Part shown: piece after piece, positions 6,541 through 7,531 of the stretch
Position numbering within the stretch: the first letter of the stretch is position 1
Layout: every line of letters begins with the position of its first letter
NCBI GenBank assembly: GCA_011046055.1
Contig: DSBN01000081.1
Span: 1-7,531 of the forward strand
From: Sediminispirochaeta sp.
GTDB taxonomy: Bacteria > Spirochaetota > Spirochaetia > DSM-16054 > Sediminispirochaetaceae
Length of the DNA stretch: 7,531 bases
Direction of reading: 5' to 3'
Made by a program: the position numbers and the translations under genes
Notes under the pieces: model-generated
Told to the model about the DNA's origin: nothing
Databases searched by the model: none
What the model saw: the letters and a program-made list of their open reading frames with translations, nothing else

Positions 6541-7531
6541 ATGACATTTAGACGGTTAATATTAAGTTTCTTACTCTCATTAAGTGTTTTTTTATTCGCC
6601 TGTGCCGGAGGACCGGACCCTTCGGAAGGTCAAGCAGCGGAAGCGAAGAAAGAAGCGGAGAATAGCCCGAATAGCAAAGAACTACCGGATACGCAAAAAC
6701 ACCACGATGCGTTCTCCGCCTGGCCCGAAGGTCCCCTTCCCGATGGGTTTCGAAGGGAGTTCAGTTTGGAGGCAGCGGCCGCGGACATTGCGAAGATGCA
6801 CCGGCTTTTTGAGAGTTTTGACTACTTCGGCCAATTTACCCGAGGGGACAGTATCTTCGAGGACTACGCGGTCACCATCTTCGGTCTTGATCAAGGTCCC
6901 TACTACCCCGGATTTGGAGTTCATCGCAGCCTCTACGGACAGGATGGGGGGGGTAGATTCGACGTATCGGCGGGTGCTTTTGGAGAGAAACGAGGAAGTC
7001 AGCCTGTGGCAGCACTGGCGGAGCAGGGCGGAGCAGGAGATACTCTACGAAGTCTTGGTCGACCGCTACGGGGTTCCCCGGGAGATTCGTTTTCGTGGAG
7101 AAGATTCGGACAAAGTTTTTGCCCGTGGTACCTTCATGGGGAGGAATGTGGAAGAGGCCGAGCAGGAAATGAGCCCCCAGCAGATTCGGGATCGACTGGA
7201 GGAAGAGCGGCGGGAAGAGGTCCGTATGTACATGCCGCCCTTTTATACGGGGCTGGAGGAGACCGGGCGCCGGACCGTGGAGGTGGCCGGACGAGAACTC
7301 TTCGCCGTCGAGCTGGAGGCCGTGCCGGCTTCGGAGTATATCAGCAAGGTCGAGCTCCTCTACTCTCCCGACGTACCGGGGGGCGTTCTTCGTCTGTCCG
7401 TGAACGGACAGGTGGCGATCGAACTGGACCGCTGGATCGAGGACGGACAGCCCGAGTTTGACGAAGACAAGTTGGTCTGCCTGGATAGCATGGAAGACTA
7501 CCGGGAGCAGGAGGCCGAGACGTCCTCGAGC
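6541..7531 (+). CDS. Envelope lipoprotein of unknown function, frameshifted and 3'-partial
   Basis: I do not recognise the family. Residues 1-20 form a lipoprotein signal peptide (FRR, then a Leu/Ser/Phe core) ending in LFAC, a relaxed spirochaete-type lipobox with Cys21. A Ala/Glu/Lys-rich linker follows, then a folded domain from about residue 55. Coding character stays in the start frame to about 6880 (EDYAVTIF). It then moves to the frame one base later, which reads VLIKVPTTPDLEF from 6884, continues through the G8 tract at 6946-6953, and stays open without a stop to the window end (about 215 residues). This part includes a charged helical stretch (near 7150-7225) and a beta-rich end (VEVAGRELFAVELEAV). 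The start frame itself runs on to 7461 as a Gly/Arg-rich sequence typical of a shadow frame. So there is one extra base near 6883, either real or an error. The 3' end lies beyond the window. Confidence 0.7.

Noticed and set aside
6682..6924. 80-codon minus-strand ORF within the second lipoprotein
   Set aside because: It is short, antisense and in a region where the plus strand codes for a lipoprotein domain; it has no ribosome-binding site or family features.
6954..7461. Continuation of the lipoprotein start frame to a stop at 7461
   Set aside because: The product is Gly/Arg-rich low-complexity sequence typical of an off-frame reading in GC-rich DNA, while the next frame reads as normal protein.
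1..7531. CRISPR array, transposon ends, tRNA, riboswitch or defence island
   Set aside because: Reading both strands I saw no spaced repeats, terminal inverted repeats with transposase, cloverleaf sequence or known leader motif.

Overview
The window looks like part of a spirochaete chromosome, most likely a free-living, anaerobic, moderately GC-rich member of the Spirochaetales. The reasons are a class I (archaeal-type) lysyl-tRNA synthetase, ferredoxin-dependent 2-oxoacid oxidoreductase subunits, and envelope proteins that include lipoproteins with a relaxed lipobox. This placement is an inference from gene content; no rRNA or other marker is present.

Layout. Positions 1-978 (+) hold the end of a 2-oxoacid:ferredoxin oxidoreductase operon: the 3' part of the beta (TPP-binding) subunit and the complete gamma subunit. 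It closes with a strong rho-independent terminator at 1017-1057. Positions 1031-1939 (-) encode a membrane protein that resembles the PAP2 phosphatase superfamily but has lost a key acidic residue. It is preceded by a plausible promoter with a palindrome over its -10. Positions 2080-2703 (-) encode an RlpA-type septal/peptidoglycan protein (double-psi barrel plus SPOR domain). Diverging from it, 2783-4354 (+) encodes class I lysyl-tRNA synthetase. The 79-bp gap between rlpA and lysS carries a near-consensus promoter (TTGATA-17-TATAAT) whose predicted start point lies about 3 nt before the lysS ATG, so that mRNA is probably leaderless or nearly so. The rlpA -10 overlaps the lysS -10 on the other strand.

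Positions 4393-7531 (+) hold three envelope genes that I do not recognise as a named system. They are a probable outer-membrane beta-barrel protein (main ORF 4605-5774), a lipoprotein coupled to it by an ATGA overlap (5771-6406), and a second lipoprotein with its own promoter (6541 to beyond the window end). Two of the three are frame-disrupted. The barrel gene's signal peptide lies in a different frame upstream (4411-4518). The second lipoprotein changes frame near 6883, so its second half (about 6885-7531) is read in a frame with no stop inside the window. A naive ORF of 6541-7461 follows a spurious Gly/Arg-rich frame after that point. These may be sequencing or assembly indels or genuine gene decay; the sequence alone cannot decide.

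Together the genes cover anaerobic carbon metabolism, translation, cell-wall and septum work, and envelope export products. I found no mobile element, CRISPR array, tRNA or rRNA. I see no clear new multi-gene system. The most interesting points are the leaderless/bidirectional lysS promoter, the PAP2-like protein with altered motif, and the uncharacterised barrel-lipoprotein pair.
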